A DNA stretch of 64,000 nucleotides from Sulfurimonas sp. (GCF_018698455.1 NZ_JABIOQ010000056.1:1-64000), one strand, 5' to 3'; counted from the first letter of the stretch, positions 23,648-33,950 are shown. Translations and numbers: made by a program. The notes: generated from the letters alone by a model not told the origin.

Positions 23648-23724
23648 ATGAAACTATTACTATCTCTCATACTATTAACTTCTTGTGTATGGGCTGATGT
23701 TCTAATCTCAATTGTGATGTTTTA
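23648..23724 (+). pseudogene. Truncated secreted-protein gene after attC-like site 3
   Basis: ATG 23648 lies 18 bases after the R' box, with AAAGGAAA upstream, and opens a clear signal peptide (MKLLLSLILLTSCVWAD) that stops after 25 codons. Immediately inside it the sequence turns into reverse-strand coding remnants, so the cassette gene was cut by a rearrangement. Confidence 0.45.
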
Positions 23725-23914
23725 ACAGCTTCTCCACATTTATCTTCACAAGCATATACATATCTTACATTGTCTACCACATTAAAAAATAGGGATGGTT
23801 GATTATTAGGAAATTTTTCAGATGAAGAGGCAAATTTCTGACAAATCATGTAATCTAACTTTTCTTGCAAATCAGCAATTTTCTTATCTTGGATATCAAT
23901 TTTTTCTAACTGAT
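23690..23914 (-). pseudogene. Remnant of a coiled-coil protein gene
   Basis: A frame closed upstream by TGA encodes NQLEKIDIQDKKIADLQEKL (coiled coil), then a globular tail with VRYVYACEDKCGEAVKTSQL. The start region is lost, and the tail abuts the truncated plus-strand signal-peptide gene. An apparent ATG inside (23870) is only an internal Met. Unknown family. Confidence 0.4.
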
Positions 23915-24379
23915 TATTTCATAGTGATACCTTGGCAGTTTTTGCTGTAAAAATAGGGTAAAACACCTAACTTATGGAGGCTTAATAAAACTCGATAAAG
24001 TCAAAAGTTTTTAAATTGTCAAGATGGGGTTTACTTGGTGCTTACCTTTTAAAAGTGATTTATTACTATAATTATAGCTTTTAATCCCTATTTATAGTCT
24101 TTCATTAAGTCGTAATATTCAGAATATTTTCACACTTTCATATGTTTACTTATCATGTATAGAGTAATAAAAAAAATTACTTTATAGTATGTTGTTTTGG
24201 GAATTTAATGCTACTTTTTGATTAATATTAGGTTCGTAAGTTAAGTTTAGCTTGTTTAGGAGCTCAAATATTTCGCCAACTTAAAATTCCAAAATCTTTT
24301 CACAAAGGTTTCAAAAATTTGAAGTAAATTTGTGAAAGGCTAAAAGTTAAAGAACTGGAAGAATGTTTATGATATTTGC
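23915..24379. other. Gene-poor decayed stretch
   Basis: About 460 bases without a convincing gene, AT-rich, with stops in all frames. A stem-loop (CTTTTCACAAA at 24295-24305 with TTTGTGAAAGG at 24329-24339) is the only structure I see. It continues the scar zone that starts at attC-like site 3. Confidence 0.4.
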
Positions 24380-24525
24380 ACCCCATCTCTTCTGACTGAC
24401 CACCAACACTTTTACCACTCTTCTCTCGAAGAGATTTATTTTTATTATTTTTTTTGAGTAGGTGCTATTTCACTTGATGGTGAAATACTAGAGTTGTTTG
24501 GATTCTTTGGTGGTGTTTCTTAGAC
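24380..24525 (-). pseudogene. Degraded IS66-type transposase N-terminus
   Basis: In one frame the minus strand reads PPKNPNNSSISPSSEIAPTQKK, and after a frameshift NKSLREKSGKSVGGQS. These correspond to the conserved PKNSSNSSKPPSSD and LREKSGKKPGGQ blocks near the start of IS66-family TnpC. Stops and the frameshift make it non-functional, and the catalytic DDE part is missing. It shows that a transposon once sat in this zone. The following 185 bases (24526-24710) hold nothing recognisable. Confidence 0.6.
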
Positions 24526-24710
24526 AAGGTTGTTGGAGAGTTTTCTTTAAAATTTATTCCTACTTTTTATGTAGTGAATTATAGCTAATTGGTCCTATTT
24601 ACAGGCTTTTAATAGAGTTTATTGGATGTGAATATTAGAATTCTATTTTTGTTTCATAGGCTGATTAGTAACCTAATTTTTTATACGAAAAAATATTTTA
24701 AAGAAGAAGC

Positions 24711-25775
24711 CTAATCTCCTAGTGCCCAAATATCAAAGGGTATTATATCAACCTGAGAGAGAGGATGTGATATATTCCCCTCCTTATTCATAGTTATAAC
24801 TGTTACTTTTTTTATAGAGTGGGTAAATATAAACGCTTCAATGCTTTCTAGTTTTTTAAAGAGTCTTCGTTCATCGACAAAAGGTTTACATAAAATTATT
24901 TCATGACTGCGAGGAAGGTAGAAATCTATTTCTTCTTCATAAAAGCAAGCCCTATTTGATTTGAGTAATTCAAGAAAGACCATATTCTCAAAGAGGCGTC
25001 CAAAGTTCTTCTCAACTGTAAGAGCACTTTTAAGTGATGTATCACAGAGATATACTTTTTTAGTTGCACGTGAGTGTTCAAACTTTGCAAGTAGATGTAT
25101 ATAGTTTTTTAGGTGCAAATTATCAAAAGATTTATAAAGTTTATCCTTAGATATTTTACGACTAAGTTTGAGCCTTTCATATATTGTAAATGCAGATAGT
25201 TTTTGAGACATGAATTTTGCACATAAACAGAGTATGTCAAACTCTATATCACCTAATGAATATTGGAGAGATTTTTGTAGGTAAAGATTTCTCTCATCAG
25301 CATTTACTTTATGCATAGATGGAAATCCTCCTAGTTGAAAGAAATGATTTAAAGCACTAGAATCATACTTATGCTCATAAGCTAGGAATTCTTCATAGTC
25401 TAAAGGAAACAATTGAACTTGATGCAAGACATCTATCTTGTATTGCACTTGAGATGTAATTATAAGTTGTGAGACATTTGCAAACTTTATTTCTTCACGA
25501 TAATTATCTAAAACAAGAATATCTATCTTGTTCTTATTACAAAAAGATGTTAGAGAATTGTTTAAAAGAGTTATATCTATTCTAATATCGTTACAATCTA
25601 TATAAAGATAAGTACTTTTTTTTAAACCAAGTAGATAGTTTTTAACAAGTTTAGTCTTTCCGCTTTGAGTTATTCCATTGATTTGATAGGATAAATCATC
25701 AATAAATAACTTTCTAGCATGAAATTTCTCTGCATTTATATCTGTTTTATAGAATTCTTCAAGTAATATTTCCAT
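24711..25775 (-). CDS. ATP-binding protein, AAA_14/DUF4143-like
   Basis: A 354-residue protein with a P-loop (GITQSGKTKL, near residues 34-43), a hydrophobic strand ending in LVLDNY as Walker B, a sensor-like LIITSQ, a FQLGGFPS segment and a C-terminal nuclease-like region (EEEIDFYLP, then KPFVDE). This is the layout of bacterial AAA_14 ATPases with DUF4143 tails. The usual basic residues of the tail are weak, so the role is uncertain. It sits alone between the scar zone and the S10 operon. Confidence 0.65.
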   Translation of the reverse strand: MEILLEEFYKTDINAEKFHARKLFIDDLSYQINGITQSGKTKLVKNYLLGLKKSTYLYIDCNDIRIDITLLNNSLTSFCNKNKIDILVLDNYREEIKFANVSQLIITSQVQYKIDVLHQVQLFPLDYEEFLAYEHKYDSSALNHFFQLGGFPSMHKVNADERNLYLQKSLQYSLGDIEFDILCLCAKFMSQKLSAFTIYERLKLSRKISKDKLYKSFDNLHLKNYIHLLAKFEHSRATKKVYLCDTSLKSALTVEKNFGRLFENMVFLELLKSNRACFYEEEIDFYLPRSHEIILCKPFVDERRLFKKLESIEAFIFTHSIKKVTVITMNKEGNISHPLSQVDIIPFDIWALGD

Positions 25776-25867
25776 TTTTTCTCACTATTTTTATGTTTAC
25801 AATTGTATCGCTTCCTTATTAAAAGGAAATAAATTATTACTAGATTCACTTTTTGTACCCTAAATCC

Positions 25868-25896
25868 TTGAATATAGAGAGTAGTTTTGCTATAAT
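25868..25896 (+). promoter_or_regulatory. Promoter of the S10 ribosomal operon
   Basis: TTGAAT at 25868-25873 and TATAAT at 25891-25896, 17-base spacing. The leader that follows contains a small hairpin, GTTAGG at 25925-25930 with CCTAAC at 25936-25941 and a 5-base loop, about 22 bases before the rpsJ start and so close to its SD. Confidence 0.65.
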
Positions 25897-25963
25897 TCGC
25901 CACCCTAAAAAATAGTGGTTAATAGTTAGGTCACGCCTAACGAGTTCTTTTAGAAGGAAAATT

Positions 25964-26275
25964 ATGGAAAAAATTCGTTTAAAATTGAAAGCTTATGATC
26001 ATCGTGTACTTGATAGATCTGTAGCATCAATAGTTGAGGCTGTAAAGCGTACAGGTGCTGCAATTCGTGGTCCAATCCCTTTACCAACAAAGATTCGTAA
26101 GTATACAGTACTTAAATCAGTTCACGTTAACAAGAAAGCTCGTGAGCAATTTGAGATTCGTATGCACGCTAGAATGATTGATATTGTTTCTGCTACGCCA
26201 GAAACTGTAGATTCATTAATGAAGCTTGATCTTGCACCGGAAGTAGACGTAGAAGTACGCTCTATGGATAAGTAA
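25964..26275 (+). CDS. rpsJ: 30S ribosomal protein S10
   Basis: 103 residues, full length, starting [17 protein letters not shown] with the [12 protein letters not shown] signature in the loop that inserts into the 30S head. First gene of a long S10-spc cluster; AGAAGGA precedes the ATG. In other bacteria S10 also works in antitermination with NusB. Confidence 0.97.
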   Translation: MEKIRLKLKAYDHRVLDRSVASIVEAVKRTGAAIRGPIPLPTKIRKYTVLKSVHVNKKAREQFEIRMHARMIDIVSATPETVDSLMKLDLAPEVDVEVRSMDK

Positions 26276-26285
26276 GGAGTTCGTA

Positions 26286-26861
26286 GTGGAATATATTGTT
26301 GAAAAAATCGGTATGAGTCGTACTATTTCTGTTCCTTCAAAGCCAGTTACTCTTTTAAGAGTTCTTGACACAAAGGTATGTGAAGTAAACGATGGGACTG
26401 CTATTGCATCTTACAACAGCGGTAAAAAAATGAACAAAGCAATTGAAGGTCAGCAAAAGAAGTATTCTTTAGCAGCTGAATTCAACCGTTTCGTTACTTT
26501 AGAAGTAACAAACACTGAAGCTGGCGACATTGATTTAACACCTTTAGTGGAAGCTAAAATAGTTAAGTCAACTTTTACTACAAAAGGTCGTGGTTTTGCT
26601 GGTGCAATGAAACGTTGGAACTTCTCTGGTGGTCCTGCATCACACGGTCATAGATTTGGTCGTAGAACAGGTTCAATCGGTAATGCTGAGTGGCCAGGTC
26701 GTGTAATGAAAGGTAAGAAAATGCCAGGACATTACGGAAACTGTCAAAACAGTGTAAAAAATGAGATCGTTTCTTACGATGCTGAAAATAAAATCATTGC
26801 GGTTTTAGGTTCTGTATCTGGTGCTAACGGTGCTCTAGGTCGTGTAAAGGTAGCTAAATAA
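26286..26861 (+). CDS. rplC: 50S ribosomal protein L3
   Basis: 191 residues, beginning at GTG 26286 with AAGGAG upstream. The conserved FTKGRGFAG-like core ([14 protein letters not shown]), the FGRRTGSIG region and the MPGHYGN Gln-methylation loop are present. Its stop overlaps the rplD start by one base (TAATG). Confidence 0.96.
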   Translation: MEYIVEKIGMSRTISVPSKPVTLLRVLDTKVCEVNDGTAIASYNSGKKMNKAIEGQQKKYSLAAEFNRFVTLEVTNTEAGDIDLTPLVEAKIVKSTFTTKGRGFAGAMKRWNFSGGPASHGHRFGRRTGSIGNAEWPGRVMKGKKMPGHYGNCQNSVKNEIVSYDAENKIIAVLGSVSGANGALGRVKVAK

Positions 26862-27475
26862 TGAGCGCAATTATCTTAAATGAAAAAATGGAAAAAGGTG
26901 CTGAGTTAGCAATCCCTGAGTCTTTCTCAGGTATTAACCCTCATAACCTTTGGCTTTATGTTAAGTCAGTTCAAGCTGCACAACGTGCTAACACAGCTAC
27001 TACAAAAGGTAGAAGTGAAGTACGTGGTGGTGGTAAGAAGCCATGGGCTCAAAAAGGTGGCGGTCGCGCTCGTGCTGGTTCACGTCGTTCTCCTATCTTC
27101 GTAGGTGGTGGTAAAGCGTTCGGTTCAATGAACAATCATAACTACAACCTTAAAGTAAATAAAAAGCAAAAGAAATTAGCTTTAAACTTTGCTTTAAATG
27201 AGCATGCACAAAATGGTACTCTTTTTGTTGTTGATAATATTGAAATTCCATCTGGTAAAACTAAAGATGCAGCTGCAATGTTTAAAGCACTAGGTCAAAG
27301 AGATGTTCTAATTGTAAAATCTTTATTAGACGAGCCAACATTTTTAGCTTTTGAAAATTTAAAAGCTACTTACGTTATCGAATCTAATGAGTTAAACGCA
27401 TACTTAGCTGCTAACTATCGTTCATTAGTGATCGAAAAAGCAGTTTTTGAAGCATTAACAAGTGAGGCTAAGTAA
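26861..27475 (+). CDS. rplD: 50S ribosomal protein L4
   Basis: 204 residues. The internal exit-tunnel loop is clear ([19 protein letters not shown]), followed by RSPIFVGGG. In E. coli L4 represses this operon through the leader; the short hairpin before rpsJ here is a possible but unproven equivalent. Overlaps rplC and rplW by one base each. Confidence 0.96.
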   Translation: MSAIILNEKMEKGAELAIPESFSGINPHNLWLYVKSVQAAQRANTATTKGRSEVRGGGKKPWAQKGGGRARAGSRRSPIFVGGGKAFGSMNNHNYNLKVNKKQKKLALNFALNEHAQNGTLFVVDNIEIPSGKTKDAAAMFKALGQRDVLIVKSLLDEPTFLAFENLKATYVIESNELNAYLAANYRSLVIEKAVFEALTSEAK

Positions 27476-27756
27476 TGGCTGATATTACAGATATTAAATC
27501 TATTATATATACAGAGAAGACTCTTGGTATGCAAGAAGATGGTGTGATCGTTGTTCAAACATCTACTCGTATGACTAAAACTGGTCTTAAGGAAGTTTTT
27601 AGAGAATATTTCGGAATTGTTCCAAATAAAATAAACTCTTTAAATCAAAGCGGAAAAACTAAACGTTTCCGTGGTGTACAAGGTAAACAAAATAACTTCA
27701 AGAAGTTTTATGTTACTTTACCAGAAGGTGCACAAATAGAAAGTTTGGCGGTATAA
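27475..27756 (+). CDS. rplW: 50S ribosomal protein L23
   Basis: 93 residues. Has IIYTEKT near the start, [14 protein letters not shown] and the [13 protein letters not shown] end typical of L23, which lies at the tunnel exit and docks trigger factor and SRP. One-base overlap with rplD, one-base gap to rplB. Confidence 0.95.
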   Translation: MADITDIKSIIYTEKTLGMQEDGVIVVQTSTRMTKTGLKEVFREYFGIVPNKINSLNQSGKTKRFRGVQGKQNNFKKFYVTLPEGAQIESLAV

Positions 27757-27757
27757 C

Positions 27758-28603
27758 ATGGCAATTAAAACTTATAGACCGATAACTCCGTCTCGTCGTT
27801 TTTATACAAATGTTGATAGCTCAGATATTACGGCAAAAGCTAGTGTTCGTTCATTACTTGTAAAACTACCTACTCATTCAGGTCGTAACAACAATGGTCG
27901 TATCACTTCTCGTCACCGTCAAGCTGGTGCTAAAAAACTTTACCGAATCATTGATTTCAAAAGAAATAAATTTGATATTCCTGGTACAGTTGCAGCAATT
28001 GAGTACGATCCTTATAGAAACTGTCGTATTGCACTTATCAACTATGCTGATGGTGAAAAGCGTTACATCCTTCAACCAAAAGGTCTAAATGTAGGTGATG
28101 TTATTAGTTCATCTGCTGAAGGTCTTGACGTTAAGCCTGGTAACACTATGAAACTTAAGAGTATCCCAGTTGGTACACTAATTCATAATATTGAACTTAA
28201 GACTGGTAAGGGTGGACAAATGTGTCGTGCTGCTGGAACTTCTGCTCAAATTATGGGTCGTGATGGTAGATATGTATCATTACGTATGCCTTCATCTGAA
28301 ATGCGTTTAGTTCTTGGTGAGTGTTTAGCTACTGTTGGAAGTGTTGGAAACGAAGAGTTTGGTAACATTGTTATCGCTAAAGCTGGTCGTCAACGTCACC
28401 TTGGTATTCGTCCTCAGACTCGTGGTTCAGCAATGAATCCAATAGATCACCCACACGGTGGTGGTGAAGGTAAAACGAACTCAGGTCGTCACCCAGTTAC
28501 TCCATGGGGTAAACCAACGAAGGGTGCTAAAACTCGTCGTAAGAAAGCAAGTGATAAGTTAATTATTACTCGTCGTAAACCAAATGCTAAAAGGGTAGGT
28601 TAA
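27758..28603 (+). CDS. rplB: 50S ribosomal protein L2
   Basis: 281 residues, near the usual length. Ends with the conserved peptidyl-transferase-proximal segment [15 protein letters not shown] and a basic tail ([17 protein letters not shown]). Needed for subunit association. Confidence 0.97.
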   Translation: MAIKTYRPITPSRRFYTNVDSSDITAKASVRSLLVKLPTHSGRNNNGRITSRHRQAGAKKLYRIIDFKRNKFDIPGTVAAIEYDPYRNCRIALINYADGEKRYILQPKGLNVGDVISSSAEGLDVKPGNTMKLKSIPVGTLIHNIELKTGKGGQMCRAAGTSAQIMGRDGRYVSLRMPSSEMRLVLGECLATVGSVGNEEFGNIVIAKAGRQRHLGIRPQTRGSAMNPIDHPHGGGEGKTNSGRHPVTPWGKPTKGAKTRRKKASDKLIITRRKPNAKRVG

Positions 28604-28605
28604 TT

Positions 28606-28881
28606 ATGGCTCGTTCATTAAAAAAAGGTCCATTTGTTGATGACCATTTAAGTAAGAAGATCGAAAAGGCTAAGGCTGAAGGTAATAAAAAACCTATCAA
28701 AACTTGGTCAAGAAGATCAATGGTTACTCCAGATATGGTAGGATTTACAATTACTGTTCATAACGGACGTCAATTTGTTCCTGTTCATGTTTCTGAGAAC
28801 CACATCGGTTACAAGCTTGGTGAATTTGCACCAACTCGTACATTTAAGGGCCATAAGGGCTCTGTACAGAAGAAAGGATAG
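28606..28881 (+). CDS. rpsS: 30S ribosomal protein S19
   Basis: 91 residues: [14 protein letters not shown] at the start, [17 protein letters not shown] in the middle and [14 protein letters not shown] at the end, all S19 signatures. Head protein partnered with S13. Three-base gap to rplV. Confidence 0.97.
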   Translation: MARSLKKGPFVDDHLSKKIEKAKAEGNKKPIKTWSRRSMVTPDMVGFTITVHNGRQFVPVHVSENHIGYKLGEFAPTRTFKGHKGSVQKKG

Positions 28882-28884
28882 AAC

Positions 28885-29202
28885 ATGGCTAGAGCATTAT
28901 TAAAATTTATCCGTGTATCACCTATTAAATCTCGTTTAATAGCGAGAGAAGTTCAAGGTATGAACGCTGAAGAAGCTATGGCTGCTTTAGAATTTACACC
29001 AAACAAAGCGGCTAAAATTATCTCTAAAGTTATTGCATCTGCAGTAGCAAATAGTGGTATGGAAGCTGAAGATTGTATCGTTCAATCATGTCGTGTTGAC
29101 AATGGTCCAGTTCTAAAACGTTTCCGTCCACGTGCTCGTGGTATGGCTTCAGGTATTAGAAAACCAACAGCACATATCTTAGTAATAGTGGAGGGTAAAT
29201 AG
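28885..29202 (+). CDS. rplV: 50S ribosomal protein L22
   Basis: 105 residues, typical short bacterial L22. [16 protein letters not shown] at the start and the beta-hairpin loop [15 protein letters not shown] lining the exit tunnel, where macrolide-resistance changes occur in other species, are present and look normal. Confidence 0.96.
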   Translation: MARALLKFIRVSPIKSRLIAREVQGMNAEEAMAALEFTPNKAAKIISKVIASAVANSGMEAEDCIVQSCRVDNGPVLKRFRPRARGMASGIRKPTAHILVIVEGK

Positions 29203-29203
29203 A

Positions 29204-29917
29204 ATGGGTCACAAAGTTAATCCTATTGGTTTACGTCTTGGTATCAACCGTAACTGGGAGAGCCGTTGGTTCCCTAACTTTAAAACAGCTGCTGCTGATT
29301 TAGGTGAAGATCACAAGATAAGAACATATTTAAAGAAAGAGCTTTACTATGCTGGTGTTGCTAACATCATCATTGAAAGAACAGTTAAAAGACTTCGTGT
29401 AACTATCGTTGCTGCTCGTCCTGGTATTATTATCGGGAAGAAAGGTGCTGATATTGAGAAGCTTAAGACAAGTCTTCAAAAGCTTATTGGTAAACAGATT
29501 TCTGTAAATATCAAAGAAGAGAAAAAGCCTCAAACTTCAGCACAATTAGTTGCTGAAAATGTTGGTACTCAACTTGAGCGTCGTATAGCATTTAGACGTG
29601 CTATGAAGAAAGTTATGCAAGCTGCACAACGTTCTGGTGCTAAAGGTATTAAAATTGCAGTTGCTGGTCGTCTTGGTGGAGCTGAAATGGCTCGTACTGA
29701 GTGGTACTTAGAGGGACGTGTTCCTCTTCATACACTTCGTGCTAAGATAGATTACGGTTTTGCTGAAGCTCATACTACATACGGAATTATCGGTATTAAA
29801 GTATGGATATTCAAAGGGGAAGTTCTTACTAAAGGCGTTCCTGTTGAAGTTGCTGAAGAGAAAAAAGAGCGTCCACGTAAACGTGCTCCTCGTGAAACTA
29901 CTGAAAAGGCTGATTAA
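29204..29917 (+). CDS. rpsC: 30S ribosomal protein S3
   Basis: 237 residues: [14 protein letters not shown] start, KH domain with [15 protein letters not shown], and [26 protein letters not shown] in the C-terminal domain. A Lys/Glu-rich tail ([18 protein letters not shown]) follows. Part of the mRNA entry helicase region. Confidence 0.97.
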   Translation: MGHKVNPIGLRLGINRNWESRWFPNFKTAAADLGEDHKIRTYLKKELYYAGVANIIIERTVKRLRVTIVAARPGIIIGKKGADIEKLKTSLQKLIGKQISVNIKEEKKPQTSAQLVAENVGTQLERRIAFRRAMKKVMQAAQRSGAKGIKIAVAGRLGGAEMARTEWYLEGRVPLHTLRAKIDYGFAEAHTTYGIIGIKVWIFKGEVLTKGVPVEVAEEKKERPRKRAPRETTEKAD

Positions 29918-29919
29918 TC

Positions 29920-30345
29920 ATGTTAATGCCAAAAAGAACTAAATACCGTAAGGTAATGAAGGGACGTAACCGTGGTTACTCTCGTGCAGGTTACAAGCTA
30001 GCGTTTGGTGACATAGCATTTAAAGCTGTTGAAGCTGGTCGTATCAACTCTCGTCAAATAGAGTCGGCACGTATCTCTGCAACTCGTCACATTAAAAGAA
30101 GTGGTAAAATTTGGATTCGTGTATTCCCTGCTAAGCCATTAACTGCTAAGCCTCTTGAAACTCGTATGGGTAAAGGTAAGGGAGCGGTTGATCAATGGGT
30201 TATGAATATTAAGCCAGGTCGTATCATATTTGAAATGGCTGGTGTTCCAGAAGAGATGGCTCGTGAAGCATTAACTCTTGCTATGCACAAGCTTCCATTT
30301 AAATGTAAAATTATCACTGCGGAGATGAACAATGAAATATTCTGA
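29920..30345 (+). CDS. rplP: 50S ribosomal protein L16
   Basis: 141 residues, starting [11 protein letters not shown], the family start, so ATG 29920 rather than 29926. GRMGKGKG-type segment ([13 protein letters not shown]) and RIIFEMAG are present. The 3' end overlaps rpmC by 14 bases. Confidence 0.96.
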   Translation: MLMPKRTKYRKVMKGRNRGYSRAGYKLAFGDIAFKAVEAGRINSRQIESARISATRHIKRSGKIWIRVFPAKPLTAKPLETRMGKGKGAVDQWVMNIKPGRIIFEMAGVPEEMAREALTLAMHKLPFKCKIITAEMNNEIF

Positions 30346-30520
30346 TTTAGCAGATAAAACAGTAGCAGAATTAAATGCTATGCTAAAAGAGAGAAAAACT
30401 GAGCTTTTTACTCTTAAAATTAAACAAAAGATGATGCAACTTCAAGATACTAGCGAACTACGTGTTGCTAAGAAAGATATTGCAAAAATCAACACTGCTA
30501 TTACAGCAGTGGCAAACTAA
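30332..30520 (+). CDS. rpmC: 50S ribosomal protein L29
   Basis: 62 residues, two-helix protein: [19 protein letters not shown] and the [15 protein letters not shown] second helix. Starts within the end of rplP; translation is therefore coupled. Confidence 0.93.
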   Translation: MKYSDLADKTVAELNAMLKERKTELFTLKIKQKMMQLQDTSELRVAKKDIAKINTAITAVAN

Positions 30521-30531
30521 GGAGCCGGGAT

Positions 30532-30780
30532 ATGACACACAAACGTGAAATTCAAGGTAAAGTAGTAACTATCGCTGGAGACAAAACTGTTTCTATTGTG
30601 GTTGAGCGTCGCGTAATGCACCCTCGTTACCATAAAGTTGTAAAACGTTTCAAAAAGTACTTAGTACATGATGAGCGTAATGAAGTAAAAGTTGGAGACG
30701 AGATTGTTGCAATCGAATGTCGCCCACTTTCTAAGACTAAATCTTTTAGACTTAAAACAGTAGTATCAGGAGCTAAGTAA
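30532..30780 (+). CDS. rpsQ: 30S ribosomal protein S17
   Basis: 82 residues. OB-fold protein with [27 protein letters not shown] and the [13 protein letters not shown] end. Its stop overlaps the rplN start (TAATG). Confidence 0.96.
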   Translation: MTHKREIQGKVVTIAGDKTVSIVVERRVMHPRYHKVVKRFKKYLVHDERNEVKVGDEIVAIECRPLSKTKSFRLKTVVSGAK

Positions 30781-31148
30781 TGATCCAAGGTTTTACTCGT
30801 TTAGTAGTAGCTGATAATACAGGTGCTAAAGAGATTATGTGTATTAAAGTGCTTGGTGGTTCTAAGCGTCGTTATGCTTCAATAGGTGACGTTATTGTTG
30901 CTTCTGTGAAGAAAGCGACTCCAACTTCTAAAGTTAAAAAAGGTAAGGTTGTTAAAGCTGTTATCGTTAGAACTCATAAAGAAGTTCAACGTGAAAATGG
31001 TTCATTAATTCGTTTTGATGATAATGCAGCTGTAATCCTTGATGATAAAAGAGAACCAATAGGTACTCGTATTTTTGGCCCTGTTGGTCGTGAAGTACGT
31101 TATGCTGGATTCATGAAAATTGTTTCTCTAGCGCCGGAGGTTGTTTAA
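30780..31148 (+). CDS. rplN: 50S ribosomal protein L14
   Basis: 122 residues: [19 protein letters not shown] start, [16 protein letters not shown] and [11 protein letters not shown]; canonical length. One-base overlaps with rpsQ and rplX. Binds the silencing factor RsfS in other bacteria. Confidence 0.97.
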   Translation: MIQGFTRLVVADNTGAKEIMCIKVLGGSKRRYASIGDVIVASVKKATPTSKVKKGKVVKAVIVRTHKEVQRENGSLIRFDDNAAVILDDKREPIGTRIFGPVGREVRYAGFMKIVSLAPEVV

Positions 31149-31378
31149 TGTCAAAGTTTAATTTTAAAAAAGGCGATACTGTAGAAATTATCGCTGGTGA
31201 TGATCGTGGAACTAAGGCTACTGTTGTTGCAGTTATGCCTAAGAAAAACAAGGTTATTGTTGAGGGTTGTAAAATAGCTAAGAAAGCTATTAAGCCAACT
31301 GAAGAAAATGCAAAAGGTGGTCATATCAATAAAGAAATGCCTATCGATGCTTCAAATGTACGTAAAGTGGAGGCATAA
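31148..31378 (+). CDS. rplX: 50S ribosomal protein L24
   Basis: 76 residues with a KOW motif ([21 protein letters not shown]) and [14 protein letters not shown]. About 25 residues shorter than the E. coli protein, normal for epsilonproteobacteria. Confidence 0.95.
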   Translation: MSKFNFKKGDTVEIIAGDDRGTKATVVAVMPKKNKVIVEGCKIAKKAIKPTEENAKGGHINKEMPIDASNVRKVEA

Positions 31379-31380
31379 TT

Positions 31381-31926
31381 ATGGCTCGTTTTAAAGAAAA
31401 ATATTTAGGTTTAAAATCTGAATTACAAGCTGATTTAGGAATTAAGAATCCTATGCAAACACCAAAACTAGAGAAGATAATTATCTCTGTTGGTGCTGGT
31501 TTTGCAATGAAAGATAACAAGCTTATCAAAAATATCGAAGACACAATTACTAAAATAGCTGGTCAAAAAGCTACGACTGTAATCGCTAAGAAATCTGTTG
31601 CAGGTTTTAAAGTTCGTGAAGGTATGCCAGTTGGTATCCGTGTTACTCTTCGTGGTGAAAACATGTACAACTTTCTTGATCGTCTCGTATCTATTGCACT
31701 TCCACGTGTAAAAGATTTCCGTGGTGTTCCAAGAAATGGTTTTGATGGTCGTGGTAACTATAACTTCGGTCTTCAAGAGCAACTAATTTTCCCAGAAGTT
31801 GGTTATGATTCAATCATACAAATTCATGGTATGAATATTACTATGGTTACAACTACTGATTCAGACAAGGCTTCATTTGCTCTTCTAGAGAAAATGGGTA
31901 TGCCTTTCACAAAAGGGAGTAACTAA
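31381..31926 (+). CDS. rplE: 50S ribosomal protein L5
   Basis: 181 residues: [35 protein letters not shown] and [17 protein letters not shown]-like segments, binding 5S rRNA and the P-site tRNA elbow. One-base overlap with rpsN. Confidence 0.97.
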   Translation: MARFKEKYLGLKSELQADLGIKNPMQTPKLEKIIISVGAGFAMKDNKLIKNIEDTITKIAGQKATTVIAKKSVAGFKVREGMPVGIRVTLRGENMYNFLDRLVSIALPRVKDFRGVPRNGFDGRGNYNFGLQEQLIFPEVGYDSIIQIHGMNITMVTTTDSDKASFALLEKMGMPFTKGSN

Positions 31927-32111
31927 TGGCTAAAAAGTCTATGATCGCAAAAGCGGCAAGAGCACCAAAGTTCAAAGTACGTGGATACACAAGATGTCAA
32001 ATCTGTGGTCGTCCACATTCAGTACTTCGTGACTTCGGTATCTGTCGTGTATGTTTTAGAAAAATGGCAAATGAGGGATTAATCCCAGGTGTTAGAAAGT
32101 CTTCTTGGTAA
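31926..32111 (+). CDS. rpsN: 30S ribosomal protein S14, zinc form
   Basis: 61 residues, the short C+ paralogue: two CxxC pairs (CQIC and CRVC) bind one zinc. [19 protein letters not shown] and the GVRKSSW end are typical. The following 71-base gap, unusually long for this operon, carries the rpsH leader hairpin. Confidence 0.96.
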   Translation: MAKKSMIAKAARAPKFKVRGYTRCQICGRPHSVLRDFGICRVCFRKMANEGLIPGVRKSSW

Positions 32112-32138
32112 TCCAAGAGGAAACTTCTAATTATTAGC

Positions 32139-32163
32139 AGTTCGATCTTTCGAGATATGAACT
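32139..32163 (+). promoter_or_regulatory. Hairpin in the rpsN-rpsH gap (possible S8 control site)
   Basis: AGTTC (32139-32143) pairs with GAACT (32159-32163), and ATCT (32145-32148) with AGAT (32153-32156) around a TTCG loop. A one-base/two-base asymmetric internal loop separates the two stems. It ends 11 bases before the rpsH SD (GAAGGA). The position, directly before the gene for the RNA-binding regulator S8, and the irregular internal loop suggest an autoregulatory site; that is inference. Confidence 0.45.
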
Positions 32164-32182
32164 ACACATTGAAGGAAAAATA

Positions 32183-32581
32183 ATGGCAATTAATGACCTA
32201 GTATCAGATGCATTAACACGTGTTCGTAATGCAGGTATGAGAAGATTACCAGTTACTACTTTAGTACACTCAAAGAGTGTTGAAGCATTAGCAAATATCT
32301 TAGTAGACAAAGGCTATATAGAGTCTTGTAACGTTCAAGAAGATGGCGTTAAAAAAACTATAAAAGTTGTACTTAAGTACGATGAAGATGGTAAAACTGT
32401 AATTAATGAAATGAAAAGAGTTTCTAAGCCTGGACGTCGTGTCTATAAAGCTAAAGAAGACATAAAGCGTTTCAAAAATGGTTACGGAACTATTATTGTT
32501 AGTACATCACATGGCGTTCTTGCTAATGACAAAGCTTATGAGCTTGGCATTGGTGGCGAAGTTATGTGTACGGTTTGGTAG
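32183..32581 (+). CDS. rpsH: 30S ribosomal protein S8
   Basis: 132 residues: [16 protein letters not shown] start, [12 protein letters not shown], and the C-terminal [31 protein letters not shown] with the rRNA helix 21-binding Ser-Thr loop. A primary binder and, in E. coli, translational repressor of the spc operon. Confidence 0.97.
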   Translation: MAINDLVSDALTRVRNAGMRRLPVTTLVHSKSVEALANILVDKGYIESCNVQEDGVKKTIKVVLKYDEDGKTVINEMKRVSKPGRRVYKAKEDIKRFKNGYGTIIVSTSHGVLANDKAYELGIGGEVMCTVW

Positions 32582-32590
32582 GGAGATAAC

Positions 32591-33127
32591 ATGTCAAGAA
32601 TTGGAAAAAAACCAGTAGAATTTACTACTGACATTAATGTTAGTACAAATGGAAATGTTATTACTTTTACTAAAGGTAAAGTAACTATGGATTTAGACAC
32701 AAAAGGAAATGTTGACTTCGCTCTTGATGGCAATGTTTTAACTTTTGCTGCAAAATCAGAAGAGAAAGCTCATAGAGCATTCTGGGGAACTTACAGAGCT
32801 TTAGCTGCTAATATTGTTGCTGGTCTTACAACTGGTTACACTAAGCAACTAGAGATTAACGGTGTTGGTTACAGAGCTGCTGTTAAAGGTAGAGTTCTTA
32901 ATCTTCAACTTGGTCATTCACATGACATCGACTTTCCTTTAGTTGATGGTCTAGAAGCTACTGTTGAGAAAAACGTTGTTACACTTAAGAGTCATGACAA
33001 ACAACTTCTAGGTTCTGCAGCTGCAAAAATCAGAAGTTTCCGTCCACCAGAGCCGTACAAAGGTAAAGGTGTTAAATACATGGAAGAGCATATCGTGCGT
33101 AAAGCCGGTAAAACAGCTAAGAAGTAA
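32591..33127 (+). CDS. rplF: 50S ribosomal protein L6
   Basis: 178 residues; two repeated domains, SRIGKKPVEF start and the conserved RSFRPPEPYKGKGVKY near the end. Canonical length. Confidence 0.97.
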   Translation: MSRIGKKPVEFTTDINVSTNGNVITFTKGKVTMDLDTKGNVDFALDGNVLTFAAKSEEKAHRAFWGTYRALAANIVAGLTTGYTKQLEINGVGYRAAVKGRVLNLQLGHSHDIDFPLVDGLEATVEKNVVTLKSHDKQLLGSAAAKIRSFRPPEPYKGKGVKYMEEHIVRKAGKTAKK

Positions 33128-33143
33128 GGGAGGGTATTAAATT

Positions 33144-33500
33144 ATGAATGCAAAAGTATTAAAATTAAAAGTAGCAAACCGTTTAAAGCGTAAGTTACGT
33201 ATTCGTGCAAAAATATCTGGTAGTGCTTCACTTCCTCGTGTTTCTGTATTTAAGTCAAATCGTTACTTAAGTGTACAAGCAATTAATGATGTTACTGCAA
33301 CAACATTATGTGCTTTAAACACAAAGTCAACTGGTCATAAAGTAAACAAAGAAGGTGCTGCTGCACTTGGTGAAGCATTTGCTGCTACACTAAAAGCTGC
33401 TAACATCAATGAGATTGTTTTTGATCGTAATGGTTACCAGTACCACGGCGTTATCGCTGCGTTTGGTGACTCACTTCGTGCAAACGAAATAAAGTTTTAA
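33144..33500 (+). CDS. rplR: 50S ribosomal protein L18
   Basis: 118 residues: [30 protein letters not shown] and [20 protein letters not shown], the 5S rRNA-binding signatures. GGGAGG precedes the start. Confidence 0.96.
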   Translation: MNAKVLKLKVANRLKRKLRIRAKISGSASLPRVSVFKSNRYLSVQAINDVTATTLCALNTKSTGHKVNKEGAAALGEAFAATLKAANINEIVFDRNGYQYHGVIAAFGDSLRANEIKF

Positions 33501-33506
33501 GGAGAC

Positions 33507-33950
33507 ATGATGGAAATTAACAGAGATGATTTTGAAGAATCAATTGTAAATATTGGTCGTGTTACTAAAGTTGTAAAAGGTGGACGTCGTTTTCGTTTTA
33601 CTGCACTTATAGTTGTTGGTAACAAAAATGGTACTATCGGTTACGGTGTTGGTAAAGCTAAAGAGGTTCCTGATGCTATTCGTAAAGCTGTTGATAACGC
33701 TTTTAAAAACTTAACAACTGTTAAGATTAAAGGTACTACAATCGCTCACGATATTGAGCATAAGTATAACGCTTCTCGTGTTTTACTTAAGCCAGCATCT
33801 GAAGGTACTGGTGTTATCGCTGGTGGAGCTGCTCGTCCAGTTCTTGAGCTTGCAGGAATTAAAGACATTCTTACAAAATCAATCGGTTCTAACAACCCTA
33901 ACACTCTAGTGCGCGCAACTGTTGAAGCACTTGGCAGATTAAAAGGATAG
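33507..33950 (+). CDS. rpsE: 30S ribosomal protein S5
   Basis: 147 residues, the short form. [20 protein letters not shown] (dsRBD-like domain with the spectinomycin loop), [17 protein letters not shown] and [17 protein letters not shown]. Two in-frame ATGs (33507, 33510) are possible. There is no room for rpmD (L30) before rplO. Confidence 0.96.
   Translation: MMEINRDDFEESIVNIGRVTKVVKGGRRFRFTALIVVGNKNGTIGYGVGKAKEVPDAIRKAVDNAFKNLTTVKIKGTTIAHDIEHKYNASRVLLKPASEGTGVIAGGAARPVLELAGIKDILTKSIGSNNPNTLVRATVEALGRLKG

Noticed and set aside
23667-23870. 67-residue reverse ORF as an intact gene
   Set aside because: Its coding sense clearly begins upstream of the ATG and is cut by a stop; it is an internal part of a remnant.
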